A DNA stretch of 35,749 bases. It comes from Granulicella sp. (GTDB taxonomy: Bacteria; Acidobacteriota; Terriglobia; Terriglobales; Acidobacteriaceae). The notes beneath the pieces are model-generated. The model did not search any database, was not told the DNA's origin, and saw only the letters and a program-made list of their open reading frames with translations. The stretch spans positions 1-35,749 of the forward strand of contig PKWU01000029.1 of NCBI GenBank assembly GCA_003132145.1, read 5' to 3'. The translations under genes were made by a program, and so were the position numbers. Numbering within the stretch: the stretch's first letter is position 1; every line of letters starts with the position of its first letter. Below are positions 1 through 7,825 of the stretch, in pieces.

Positions 1-29
1 TCTTGACCATCTACAGCCACCCGCCCTGG

Positions 30-524
30 TCATTCAGTGGACATGGGGGGGGAACTGATTTTGGGGCAGGGGACAGGAAAAGGCGGCGGCGTTACACCCA
101 TCCGCTCCAGAGCACGTCGAATAGCGAATGAAGCTGACAAACCTGCTAACTGCAGGCAATCTTCCACGACAAGCAACCCCTGGAGCTTAGGAATTGCCAT
201 TTTCGCGGGGGGGCCGATGTTTGCTAAGGATGAAGCAACCCAAAGACGTCCAATAGGCAGGTCCAGCAGAGAGACAATATCAGCTATGGTTTTGTGATCA
301 ATCTCGCTGGGGGGTACCTGACGTGTCAAGTCTGAAAGGTGTTCGGCCGCCGCGTCGCGAATATTTGTAGTCGCTCCAGTTCGTACCGTCGCTATCACCG
401 CTTCGAGTTGCTCATTGATCTGCTCTCTTGAAGTCTTGTTGCCAGCTTGTGCTGTGCAAGATAGTAAACAAAACAATGAGGATGCAATCATCGCCACGCG
501 CAACGTAAATCGACATTTCAGCAT
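30..524 (-). CDS. small HEAT-repeat-like lipoprotein
   Basis: Encodes 164 residues. The N-terminus is a lipoprotein-type signal: Lys/Arg, a hydrophobic stretch (about residues 9-22) and a lipobox-like LLSC with Cys23, so the protein is probably exported and lipid-anchored. Residues about 30-145 are helical, with a motif like armadillo/HEAT units (for example SLANIGPPAKMAIPKL and a following FAIRRALERMG). The end is Pro-rich. The start is well supported: GGAGG lies 8 bases before the ATG. It begins 38 bases after the stop of the RHS tip gene on the same strand, so the two may be co-transcribed, and an immunity or accessory role for the RHS C-terminus is possible but unproven. No enzymatic motif is visible. 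Base composition is less GC-rich than the core genes nearby. Confidence 0.6.
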   Translation of the reverse strand: MLKCRFTLRVAMIASSLFCLLSCTAQAGNKTSREQINEQLEAVIATVRTGATTNIRDAAAEHLSDLTRQVPPSEIDHKTIADIVSLLDLPIGRLWVASSLANIGPPAKMAIPKLQGLLVVEDCLQLAGLSASFAIRRALERMGVTPPPFPVPCPKISSPPMSTE

Positions 525-562
525 ACTGGCTTCCTCCGTATTCGTTGCCTTTATCCGGCATT

Positions 563-1903
563 TTATGGGCCGACAAATGTTCTGTTGACGGGCGGTGATG
601 CAATCGTCGCCGGAGAACTCGAAACTGGCAAGTTTGGATTCACATAACTGATGGGCAGTTGACCCGAAAGAGATGTAAGAGGATCTGTTGCAACGAAAAC
701 AGCGGGCATTTGCTGTCCTGGATAAAATATAGCCTGTGCATTCACCGTTAAGCCGGCGTCATTTGCGAACATATCGTCTGTATTGGCAAGCGGATTAGTC
801 GGGTTCGCATCATGGTATGTTGTGTATTGAGAGCCAGGTGGTACTGTCCATGGTTCCCAATATTGGTCGATCATATATCCATCCGCATCAGTCATCGTTA
901 TATACTGAACGATTATGCCGCCAGTTGTTGAAGCTGGGTCCACCACCCATTGTACTAGCCAGACGTTTGACCCAGGACCACCCATTAACGTGACGTACGA
1001 CAACTGCGGAGCAGCGGGCGGCGGCGACCATTCTCCACCCAGACCAAGTTCAATCCAGGTTCCACCTAGAGCTTGGCATTGACCGGGCGAACCTGTGTTT
1101 GGGTCGCCATCTTCGTCATAACTTCCGTCGTCCCAGACGCATTCCTTCCCACTTGGATCGACATTGCTCAGCGGGTTGTTCATGGCATAGACGTAGCGGT
1201 TCATGCTCTGTGGGTTACTCGCGTCATAGCTGCCGTCGTAGGGGTCGGGCGCCATGAAGCGCCCCTGGACATTGCTGTACTGGCGGAACTGGGCGTGGTC
1301 GGTGTCGGACTCCGAGTCGTGATCGAGCATGGCGTAGTGGTTGGGGTCGGTGTCGGTGCCGGAGGTGCTCTGGCCGTCGCCCCAGGGCAGCGATGTATAC
1401 TTTCCTTCCACCGCGCCGCTGGAAGTAGTGCGCATACGCTCGGTCCCCAGCCAGTCCTGATGCTCGAAGTGGGTGGCGCTGGTGTCGTAGTAGGCTACCG
1501 GCGTGCCGCCCCAGTAGTAGTGGCCCTTGATCTGCACGTGCGTGGACGCGTTCCATTCCGAGACCCGCTGGCCGCCGGCGTTGAACACAAACTCCGCAGG
1601 CGTCGAGCCCACCAGCGACCGCACCCGCTGGTTGAGCGCGTTGTAAACATACGTCGCCGTCGAGCCGCCATCCACCGTCACGATGTTGCCTTCCGCGTCG
1701 TAGGTGTAGCTGTGCGTGCCGTCGTAGGTCATGTTGCCTGCCGCGTCGTAGCTGAAGCCGACGATCTGGTTAGTGGCCGTATTGATACCGTACTGCGGCG
1801 ACGGACCGATGCCCGCCGTCACATTCTGCTGAGTGCGATTGCCCCAGCGATCGTACACCCAGGAGAGGCTCGGCACCGATCCGCTGGTCTCGGTGCGCCG
1901 CAT
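563..1903 (-). CDS. truncated RHS-family protein (orphan RHS tip with variable C-terminus)
   Basis: Of 446 residues, about 10-235 are RHS/YD repeats (YDRWGNRTQQN, YTYDAEGN, YVYNALNQRVRSL) and the RHS-associated core, ending in the typical NRYVYAMNNPLSNVDPSG motif. About 195 residues follow with no recognisable domain, starting with an acidic Cys-containing segment (CVWDDG...GQC), then a Pro/Thr-rich, probably beta-rich region. Full RHS proteins exceed 1000 residues and have a signal or PAAR-type N-terminus; neither is present. No ribosome site precedes this ATG, and the in-frame sequence upstream (to a stop near 2018) is not RHS-like. It therefore looks like the 3' piece of a larger gene displaced by recombination. 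In RHS families the region after the DPxG motif is commonly a toxin or adhesive tip; its activity here is unknown. Expression as shown is doubtful. Confidence 0.6.
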   Translation of the reverse strand: MRRTETSGSVPSLSWVYDRWGNRTQQNVTAGIGPSPQYGINTATNQIVGFSYDAAGNMTYDGTHSYTYDAEGNIVTVDGGSTATYVYNALNQRVRSLVGSTPAEFVFNAGGQRVSEWNASTHVQIKGHYYWGGTPVAYYDTSATHFEHQDWLGTERMRTTSSGAVEGKYTSLPWGDGQSTSGTDTDPNHYAMLDHDSESDTDHAQFRQYSNVQGRFMAPDPYDGSYDASNPQSMNRYVYAMNNPLSNVDPSGKECVWDDGSYDEDGDPNTGSPGQCQALGGTWIELGLGGEWSPPPAAPQLSYVTLMGGPGSNVWLVQWVVDPASTTGGIIVQYITMTDADGYMIDQYWEPWTVPPGSQYTTYHDANPTNPLANTDDMFANDAGLTVNAQAIFYPGQQMPAVFVATDPLTSLSGQLPISYVNPNLPVSSSPATIASPPVNRTFVGP

Positions 1904-2197
1904 GGTGCTGCATCTGCCCGCGTCGTTCCCGTTTCTGCCCGCCTTCCGGCAAGTGGCGCTGGCCCTCGGGGCCTCGCCGGGGTAGAACGTCTTTGCGCTC
2001 CTGAACCATACTCCACTTCACCACGCCCAACCGACGCCAGGGGAAATCCCTGCCCTCCACTTGTCGCCGCGCTGATTCTGCAGGCCGATAAAGTCTGCGG
2101 ACACGTACTGCACAGCAACCTCAAGCCTCCATCCGCGTCTGCAGCAATCTCATCCCGCGCAAAGTGCCACCTGCGGAAGCTTCACGAATAATGCAGG
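1904..2197. other. spacer upstream of RHS tip, probable gene remnant
   Basis: A 294-base stretch between the RHS tip and the polyprenyl synthase gene. Minus-strand frames are open over parts of it but none gives RHS repeats or another known family. In frame with the RHS tip, the first stop is near 2018-2020. No promoter or terminator was recognised. It probably includes the breakpoint that removed the RHS N-terminus. Confidence 0.35.
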
Positions 2198-3181
2198 CTA
2201 GTGCGTGCGCGTGGTGAGGTACTGCGCCAGCGACTTGAGCGGGTCCGCGGCAACTGCGAAGGGCTCGACGGCGGCGAAGGCTTCTTTGATGAGCCGGTCG
2301 GCGTCCGTGCGCGACTGCTCGATTCCGTAGACGGCGGGCCAGGTGGCCTTGATGCTGGCCGCGTCCTTGCCGGCGGTCTTGCCAAGCTCCTCGGAAGACT
2401 GCGTCATGTCGAGGATGTCGTCGACGATCTGGAAGGCGAGGCCGATCTTTTCGCCAAAGGTGCGCAGAGCCGCGATGGTCGAGACCCACATCTCGGAATC
2501 GAGATGTGCGGCACCCGGATTTGTGGCCAGTCCGTAGAGTCCGCCGCTGACGATGCTGGTGGTGAGCAGCGCACCGGTCTTGGCGCGGTGGATGGTCTCG
2601 ACGAGTGCGACCGTTGGCGCAACACCCTCGGACTCGATGTCTACCACCTGTCCGCCGATCATTCCCGGTGGAAGTACGCCCGGTGGAATACCGGTGTCGA
2701 TACCACCCGCTCGTCCAACTCCCGTGCCGACAGCGACCGAGACCTCGCGCAGAATCCGCACCACGGCATCGGCGGGCGCGGGAAGCTGGGCGATGGTCTG
2801 GAAGGCGAGCGTCTGCAGCGCGTCGCCGGCCAGGATCGCGATGGCCTCGCCGAATGCGACGTGGCATGTGGGATGGCCTCGGCGCAGATCGTCGTTATCC
2901 AGCGCGGGCAGATCGTCGTGGATCAGCGAGTAGGTGTGCAGCATCTCCAGCGCGGCGCCAAGCGAGTCGATGCCATCCGGCAACTCTCCGGTTCCAGCGA
3001 CCATGCGCGCGGCCTCCATGCAGAGGACCGGGCGCAGCCGCTTTCCGCCGGCAAAGACGCTGTGGCGCATGGCGCGGTGGATGGAGACAGGCAGCGTCTC
3101 GGTCGAGGGCAGAAGGCGTTCGAGCGCGGCGTCGGCGATCTTGGCACCGGAGGCGAGCAGGGATTGAACGTTGGAATTCAT
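2198..3181 (-). CDS. ispA: polyprenyl (farnesyl/geranylgeranyl) diphosphate synthase
   Basis: A 327-residue trans-isoprenyl diphosphate synthase, a cytosolic enzyme that condenses isopentenyl diphosphate with allylic diphosphates. Visible motifs: GGKRLRP (45-51), the first Asp-rich motif HDDLPALDND with Asp89, Asp90 and Asp95 (DDx4D spacing of bacterial FPP synthases), and the second motif QIVDDILD (Asp254, Asp255, Asp258) for magnesium and diphosphate binding. Length is slightly above the usual 295-310. The surplus is an 18-residue Gly/Pro-rich insert (about 155-172) just before GMIGGQVVDIESEG, encoded by DNA with a direct repeat of CCCGGTGGAA. FPP versus GGPP as product cannot be decided here. 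The start agrees with the family; the ribosome site is weak. It supplies precursors for quinones and bactoprenol, as dxr further along does upstream. Confidence 0.88.
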   Translation of the reverse strand: MNSNVQSLLASGAKIADAALERLLPSTETLPVSIHRAMRHSVFAGGKRLRPVLCMEAARMVAGTGELPDGIDSLGAALEMLHTYSLIHDDLPALDNDDLRRGHPTCHVAFGEAIAILAGDALQTLAFQTIAQLPAPADAVVRILREVSVAVGTGVGRAGGIDTGIPPGVLPPGMIGGQVVDIESEGVAPTVALVETIHRAKTGALLTTSIVSGGLYGLATNPGAAHLDSEMWVSTIAALRTFGEKIGLAFQIVDDILDMTQSSEELGKTAGKDAASIKATWPAVYGIEQSRTDADRLIKEAFAAVEPFAVAADPLKSLAQYLTTRTH

Positions 3182-3523
3182 CGGCTTCGATCATAAATGA
3201 TGCGGTCGAAATGGATCAGTGGAGTTGTTGAGTTGCGGCAAAATGCCTTTTGTTCGCTATTTAATCGCTATTTGTTCGTTTTCGCCCACCCCCCCTCCCC
3301 CCAGGGGTACTTTGGGAGTAAGTGGAATGGAATCATGCGATTGAGTGGTGTGCTGGTCGCCAGAGTATTCATTTCTGACGGGTTACTGGTAAAGTATTGG
3401 AGACATTCGGGTTAGGGATGAAAATTGGGCTTCAACGGGTTGAGTTTGTAACGTGTTCATTCTATTTTGCTTCCTGGTAATGCGTCGATTCGCAACGGTT
3501 TATTGAAGGTGCGTTAAATGCGA

Positions 3524-3550
3524 AGACCCAGCGGATTGGCTGGGTCTGTT
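3524..3550 (+). terminator. putative intrinsic terminator
   Basis: The hairpin AGACCCAGC / GCTGGGTCT has a perfect 9-bp stem and a 6-base loop, followed by the T-rich GTTTGTTT. No annotated plus-strand gene lies before it, so it may end a small non-coding transcript arising between about 3200 and 3520, or terminate transcription in a general way. Confidence 0.55.
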
Positions 3551-3732
3551 TGTTTACTACTGCTTTAATTATACGACTTCGAGCATAACTACTATGCCAA
3601 CTATTTTTTGGAGGGAAGTGATTGATGCGGTATGGGTTAGGGGATTTTCAGGGTGCGCAGGGGCTTGACACGCGATTTTACGGGGAAATTCGCGGAAAAA
3701 ATCTATCGGGAGCGGGAGGGGTTGGTGGTAGA

Positions 3733-3775
3733 CCCACTCATCGCATGAGACAAGTGCGAGATGAATGGGGCACGG
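3733..3775. repeat. dispersed repeat family B (ATGAATGGGGCAC type)
   Basis: An imperfect inverted arrangement: CCCACTCATCGC on the left and GCGAGATGAATGGGGCAC on the right. A related element lies inside the acylase gene at 6805-6866 (CCCACCCATTCCGC ... GCGAAATGGATGGGGCACCC). Confidence 0.55.
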
Positions 3776-3821
3776 ACTCTTTGCGTGTTCAAAAAAACGG
3801 TGAGTGGGCCAGCCAAGGGCA

Positions 3822-3953
3822 GAAGCAGATTTCTCCGCTGCGCTGCGGAATGACAAGCAAAAGAACAGGCAACGGCAGGGGCCAAAACGTAGATTCTGGC
3901 TTCCACCCCAGCCAGCAAGCTGGCCGGGAACCCCGGCTTTGCGCCAGAATGAC
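3822..3953. repeat. two dispersed repeats, family A (GGAATGACAA / CCAGAATGACGAC type)
   Basis: The first copy runs GCAGATTTCTCCGCTG to GCTGCGGAATGACAAGC. The second begins AGATTCTGGCTTCC, passes through a short AGCCAGCAAGCTGGCCGGG palindrome, and ends GCGCCAGAATGACGACG. The linker AGAACAGGCAACGGCA between them also occurs at 10139-10155, and a variant at 4754-4770, so a composite unit is being copied around the genome. Other copies: 4789-4814, 10139-10240 and, inside carB, 22158-22195. Confidence 0.6.
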
Positions 3954-4063
3954 GACGCGTGGGGCTGCTGACGGAGTTGGGGGTGGGGCGGCGGAGGGGA
4001 TTCGTGCGATGCTATTGGGAGAGGGCGTGGCGGCAGATTTCAGCGGGTTGCGATGGGGGTGGT

Positions 4064-4810
4064 ATGGCGGAGATTGCGGCGTTTCTGGCGGGGTTCGAGC
4101 GGTTCCGGGAGCGGTATTTCAATAGCGGCGACGAGAGCGTCTTCGAGCGGCTGCGGCAGGGGCAGAGCCCGCGGGCGCTGGTGATCTCGTGCTGCGACTC
4201 GCGTGCCGATCCTGGGATGTTGCTGGGCGCGGGGCCGGGAGATATTTTTGTAGTGCGCAACGTGGCGAACCTTGTTCCTCCGTACAGCGACAGCGCGGAG
4301 CTGCCGGGCATACGCGCCGACATCGAGTTCGCGGTGAAGGGTCTGAACGTGGAACGGATCATCGTTCTGGGGCACTCCGGCTGCGGCGGGATTGGCGCGC
4401 TGATGGACGGCGAGGGCGTGACGGAGAGCAGGTTTGAGTTTATCGGCGCGTGGGTGAGCATTGCGCGGGCGGCGCGGGAGCGGGTGCTGCGGGAGATGGC
4501 GGGCGAGAGCCGCGCGGTGCAGCGGAAGGCCTGCGAGCAGGGTGCGATTGCGCTGTCGCTGGAGAACCTGCGGACGTTTCCGTGGGTGAGGGAGCGGGTG
4601 GACGCGGGGACGCTGACGCTCGATGGGTGGTACTTCGACATGGACGCGGGCGAGCTGCTGGGCTATTCGGCGGAGACGGGGGGATTTGCGGCGTTGGTGG
4701 GGAGGGCCGGAGGAAGCAACAGTGGTCAGTGGTCAGTGGTCAGTGAGAAGCAAGAACAGACAACGGCAAGAGCAACGGCCAATACGGAGATTCTGGCTTC
4801 GCCAGAATGA
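4064..4810 (+). CDS. beta-class carbonic anhydrase
   Basis: A cytosolic zinc enzyme interconverting CO2 and bicarbonate; 248 residues from the chosen start. Key features: CCDSRAD with Cys43, Asp45 and Arg47 (the CxDxR motif) and GHSGCGG with His104 and Cys107, giving the three zinc ligands and the Asp/Arg dyad; RNVANLVPPY is also typical. The open frame extends upstream to 3959, but those residues are unlike the family, and MAEIAAFLAGFERF is a normal N-terminus. The fold ends near residue 215 (LDGWYFDMDAGEL...). The last 30 or so residues are translated from spacer repeats: first GGTCAGT tandem units, then the ATTCTGGCTTCGCCAGAATGA element, whose TGA is the stop codon. The native C-terminus was therefore probably lost or extended. 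Bicarbonate from such an enzyme feeds carboxylases, including carbamoyl phosphate synthase encoded later in the window. Confidence 0.9.
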   Translation: MAEIAAFLAGFERFRERYFNSGDESVFERLRQGQSPRALVISCCDSRADPGMLLGAGPGDIFVVRNVANLVPPYSDSAELPGIRADIEFAVKGLNVERIIVLGHSGCGGIGALMDGEGVTESRFEFIGAWVSIARAARERVLREMAGESRAVQRKACEQGAIALSLENLRTFPWVRERVDAGTLTLDGWYFDMDAGELLGYSAETGGFAALVGRAGGSNSGQWSVVSEKQEQTTARATANTEILASPE

Positions 4811-4845
4811 CGACCTTAGTTGCTTCGCCAGAATGACGACTTATG
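4722..4845. repeat. GGTCAGT tandem units and family A repeats
   Basis: Three tandem AGTGGTC units begin near 4722. AGAACAGACAACGGCA follows at 4754, then AGATTCTGGCTTCGCCAGAATGACGAC at 4788-4814 and a second partial copy, TGCTTCGCCAGAATGACGAC, at 4821-4840. The left part is translated as the tail of the carbonic anhydrase. Confidence 0.6.
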
Positions 4846-4849
4846 GAGA

Positions 4850-7822
4850 TCAGCGAGGGGTGAGGATGAGGGTGTGGGCGATGGTGGGCTGGATGGCGGC
4901 GGGGGTGAAGGGGAGCGGGTAAGTGGTGCCGCGCAGCCAGGATTGAAATTGGTCCATGTAGTGTGGACTGGCGGGGTTGCCGGACTGGCCGAGGGCGAGG
5001 TTGAGGGTGGTGCGGTCGGGGTCGCTGAGGTCGGCGGTGAATCGTTCGGAGGGGCCGAAGGCTTGGCCAATCTGCTTGACCGTTGTGCTGTCGCCACTAT
5101 TGGACTGCGGGCCGGTTCCGGTGGGTACGCCGAGCAGGAGGCGGGCCAGCAGGGTTGCGTGGGAGAAGATGGGGTGGTCGATCTGGAGCGGGAAGGCGCT
5201 TCCCTGCTGCCATGTGGCGAGGTTGCGTGGGGCGTGGGCTTGGCGCAGGCCGCGGGCCACGACGGCGGCGAGGAAGTCGTCCCACGTGGCGAAGCCGGAG
5301 GGGAGCCAGCGGGCGGGCGTGTGGGTGATGAGTTGCTCCTCGACGCTGGAGCGCTCGCCCCAGGTGTAGAGCTGCCAGAGGTTGGCGGCCTGGGCTGCGT
5401 CGGCGCGCAGGTTTTTGACTTTGGGGAGGGCTGTGCCCTGCGCGAGCGGCGCGGCGGCCTCGGGGGCGAGTTTGGGGATGAGCAGCATGGGCCAGAGGGC
5501 GGCGCGGGCGGCGTTGACGATGGCAGGCGCGCTGGCGTTGGCGTCTACGCTGCCATTCCACTTGCGCAGGATGTCGGCGGCCTGGTGCAGCGTGGGGTCG
5601 TTCTTCAACGGGCCGATGGCGTGGTCGATGGAGTAGGCGAGGCGCTGGGCGAGGATGAGGTCCGGCTCGGAGGTGACGTCATTTTGCAGGGTGAGCATGT
5701 CAGCCGGGGTGAGCGGGCGGCTGGGAGCCAGCGTCTCGCCGGGCAGGGCTGCGGATGAATCTTTCCCTGGGCTGGCTGATATTCCTGGGCTGGCCGATAT
5801 TCCTGGGCTGAGTTCAGAGAGTTTTACGGGACTGGCTTCCAGAATTTTGTAGATGCGCTCGGTGCGGTAGGGGGCCATCCAGTTCAGCGTGATGGGGAAG
5901 CGGTAGCCGTCGGGGGTGACGCGGGCATTGGCTGTGGCGAGGACGCCGTCCGCGGGGTCGAAGGTCTGGGGAAGCTGGTCGAAGGGGATGTAGCCTGCCC
6001 ACTCGTGCGCGGCAGCGTCGGGCGCGGTGGCGTCGGTGGGGACGGGCGAGAGCGGACTGGGATTGGCGGCGTCTCCGCGAATGGGGATTCGGCCCAGGGC
6101 GTGGTATGCGATGTGGCCCTGGTCGTCGGCGTAAATGAGGTTCTGCGCGGGGCCTCCCCAGGCGGCGAAGGCAGCGAGCATGGAGGGCCAGTCGGAGGCC
6201 GAGTCGACGGCGAAGAAGGGCGCGGTGAGGTTGGCGGGGTCGTAGATGGTCCAAAGGAGACTGAGGGAGCGACGTTCGGTGGGAAAAACGCTGGATACGA
6301 TGGGAGTGTCGATGTCTCCGTGGCGGGTGAGGGGGACGTCGAGGATGACGTCTGTGCTGCCTCGAACCTGGATGACCTCGGTCTGGTAGCGGACGGGGAG
6401 CCATCCGCCGGAGGGGGCCTGGTACTCGGCGCCGGAGGAGGTGCCGCGGGTATGCTCGATGATGAGGTCCTGCACATCGGCGCCGAGGTTGGTGAATCCC
6501 CAGGCGACGTGGTCGTTGTGGCCAGCGATGACGAAGGGCGTGCCGGGGAGGGTCACTCCGGCGGCGTGGAAGCCGGGCTGCGGTGCGGGGTTCGTGGCTT
6601 GCAGGTCTGCCTCGTACCAGAGCTCGGGCGCGGCGAGCGAGAGGTGCATGTCATTCGAGAGCAGCGGCTTGCCCGAGGCGGTGCGGGAGCCGGAGACGGT
6701 CCAGGCGTTGGAGCCGGCGACGCAAGTGGAGCAGGGAGCATGGAAGAGGGCGAGGGTCTGATTGAGAGAGAGAAGGTCGGATGGAGAGATTGTGGAGGCT
6801 GAATCCCACCCATTCCGCAAAAAGCGCGAAATGGATGGGGCACCCGGCGAAATGGATGGGGCACCCGATTCTTCGGTTGGATGGGAGGGCCGGTGGAGGC
6901 GCGATTGCGACTCGTCGAGGGGAATGTCGTTGAACTCAGGCTGGGGCGCGGAGACGTCGGGCATGGGCTGGCCAGGGTAGTGGTCGCGCCAGGATCCGGT
7001 GGGGTAGAGGTCGGCGATCAGCTCCGGCGAGAGATGGGCGGCGAGGGCCTCGCGCGCGAGCTTCTGCGGGAAGCCGGTGGTGAGGTCCTGAAAGAGGGCG
7101 AGCTCGACCAGGATGGAGTCGCGCGGCGTCCACGGGGCGGGCTGGTAGGCGAGCAGACGGAACTCGATGGGTAGGTGGCCGCGCTGGGCGGCGATGGATG
7201 CGTTCACGCCGCGCGCGTAGAGATCGAGCCAGTGGAGCTGGTCGGCGGGCAGGACGGCGATGGCGCGGTCGGCGGCGGCGCGCAGTTGCAGGGTGCGCTG
7301 CAGGCGGTCGTGCTGCAACATGGGGCGGCCAAGAATGGCGGCAAGCTGGCCGGCGGCGTGGCGGCGCAGCAGGTCCATCTGCCACAGGCGGTCCTGTGCG
7401 GTGACGTAGCCCTGCGCGAAGACGAGGTCGTCCATGGAGGCGGCGTGGATGTGGGGCACGCCGCGCGCGTCGCGGGCAACCGTGACCGGCGCGGCAAGGC
7501 CGTAGACGGCGAGCGAGCCATCGAGCTGCGGCAGGTTCTGGCGCATTGCATTACGGATGAAGTGGCGTCCGGTGAAGAGAGCCGCGGCGGCGAGACCGGC
7601 GAGGAGCAGAAGAAAGAGGGCGAAGAGGCGCAGCCGGCGGCCCCAGCGAGAAGGAGTGGGCGGGGGTGCGAGCGCGGCGGCTGGTGCGGCGGGACGATCC
7701 GGCGCGGGGTCTGCTGCGCTGCTGCCTTCCACCTGGCGCACGAATCCCCGGTAGCGCAGTTCGGCCTTGCTGGGATTGGCGGAGGGGGTGGTCTGGCTGG
7801 AGTTTGGATCGTCGCTGCTCAT
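4850..7822 (-). CDS. penicillin acylase family protein (Ntn-hydrolase)
   Basis: A 990-residue precursor of the penicillin amidase (S45) family: exported amidases that self-cleave into alpha and beta subunits, with a new N-terminal Ser as nucleophile. The basic RRLRLFALFLLLLAGLAAAALF segment near residues 62-84 is a signal anchor. The alpha-chain signature near 110-165 includes DARGVPHIHA and FAQGYVTAQDRLWQMDLLRR. The catalytic Ser is Ser371 in AGSNAWTVSG. NDMHL and an SRFTADLSDPDRT-like C-terminal stretch also fit. Two in-frame low-complexity inserts are unusual: about residues 320-340, encoded by a family B repeat, and an SPGISA tandem near residues 670-690. It starts 4 bases after the stop of the CPBP protease gene, so the two are translationally coupled. 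Substrate is unknown; acyl-homoserine lactones, beta-lactams and N-acyl amino acids are family substrates. Confidence 0.88.
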   Translation of the reverse strand: MSSDDPNSSQTTPSANPSKAELRYRGFVRQVEGSSAADPAPDRPAAPAAALAPPPTPSRWGRRLRLFALFLLLLAGLAAAALFTGRHFIRNAMRQNLPQLDGSLAVYGLAAPVTVARDARGVPHIHAASMDDLVFAQGYVTAQDRLWQMDLLRRHAAGQLAAILGRPMLQHDRLQRTLQLRAAADRAIAVLPADQLHWLDLYARGVNASIAAQRGHLPIEFRLLAYQPAPWTPRDSILVELALFQDLTTGFPQKLAREALAAHLSPELIADLYPTGSWRDHYPGQPMPDVSAPQPEFNDIPLDESQSRLHRPSHPTEESGAPSISPGAPSISRFLRNGWDSASTISPSDLLSLNQTLALFHAPCSTCVAGSNAWTVSGSRTASGKPLLSNDMHLSLAAPELWYEADLQATNPAPQPGFHAAGVTLPGTPFVIAGHNDHVAWGFTNLGADVQDLIIEHTRGTSSGAEYQAPSGGWLPVRYQTEVIQVRGSTDVILDVPLTRHGDIDTPIVSSVFPTERRSLSLLWTIYDPANLTAPFFAVDSASDWPSMLAAFAAWGGPAQNLIYADDQGHIAYHALGRIPIRGDAANPSPLSPVPTDATAPDAAAHEWAGYIPFDQLPQTFDPADGVLATANARVTPDGYRFPITLNWMAPYRTERIYKILEASPVKLSELSPGISASPGISASPGKDSSAALPGETLAPSRPLTPADMLTLQNDVTSEPDLILAQRLAYSIDHAIGPLKNDPTLHQAADILRKWNGSVDANASAPAIVNAARAALWPMLLIPKLAPEAAAPLAQGTALPKVKNLRADAAQAANLWQLYTWGERSSVEEQLITHTPARWLPSGFATWDDFLAAVVARGLRQAHAPRNLATWQQGSAFPLQIDHPIFSHATLLARLLLGVPTGTGPQSNSGDSTTVKQIGQAFGPSERFTADLSDPDRTTLNLALGQSGNPASPHYMDQFQSWLRGTTYPLPFTPAAIQPTIAHTLILTPR
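5762..5815. repeat. 18-bp tandem repeat inside the acylase gene
   Basis: The unit CTGGGCTGGCTGATATTC (second copy with one base change) is present twice, followed by a partial third copy. It encodes a repeated PGISAS hexapeptide in the acylase and keeps the frame open because 18 is a multiple of 3. Confidence 0.6.
6805..6866. repeat. family B repeat inserted in the acylase coding region
   Basis: CCCACCCATTCCGC followed by GCGAAATGGATGGGGCACCC and a second partial GCGAAATGGATGGGGCACCC copy. It matches the layout of the intergenic copy at 3733-3775. It is translated in the acylase as a Ser/Pro/Gly-rich loop without a stop. Confidence 0.55.
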
Positions 7823-7825
7823 GGC

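Larger units (their letters stand above)
3182..4063. other. repeat-rich intergenic region
   Basis: About 880 bases between two divergently read genes, with no convincing coding region. From 3182 to about 3620 it is comparatively AT-rich and holds an isolated terminator-like hairpin (3524-3550). From about 3730 to 3955 it is a patchwork of dispersed repeats: one CCCACTCATCGC...GATGAATGGGGCAC element and two elements ending in GGAATGACAA or CCAGAATGACGAC. Open frames across these repeats are fortuitous. Confidence 0.6.

Noticed and set aside
1073-2191. Long plus-strand open frames opposite the RHS tip
   Set aside because: Antisense frames caused by high GC content; the minus strand has clear RHS motifs.
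3622-4125. Plus-strand open frame across the repeat-rich spacer
   Set aside because: Its translation is built from dispersed repeats and overlaps the carbonic anhydrase start in another frame; no ribosome site or family motif.
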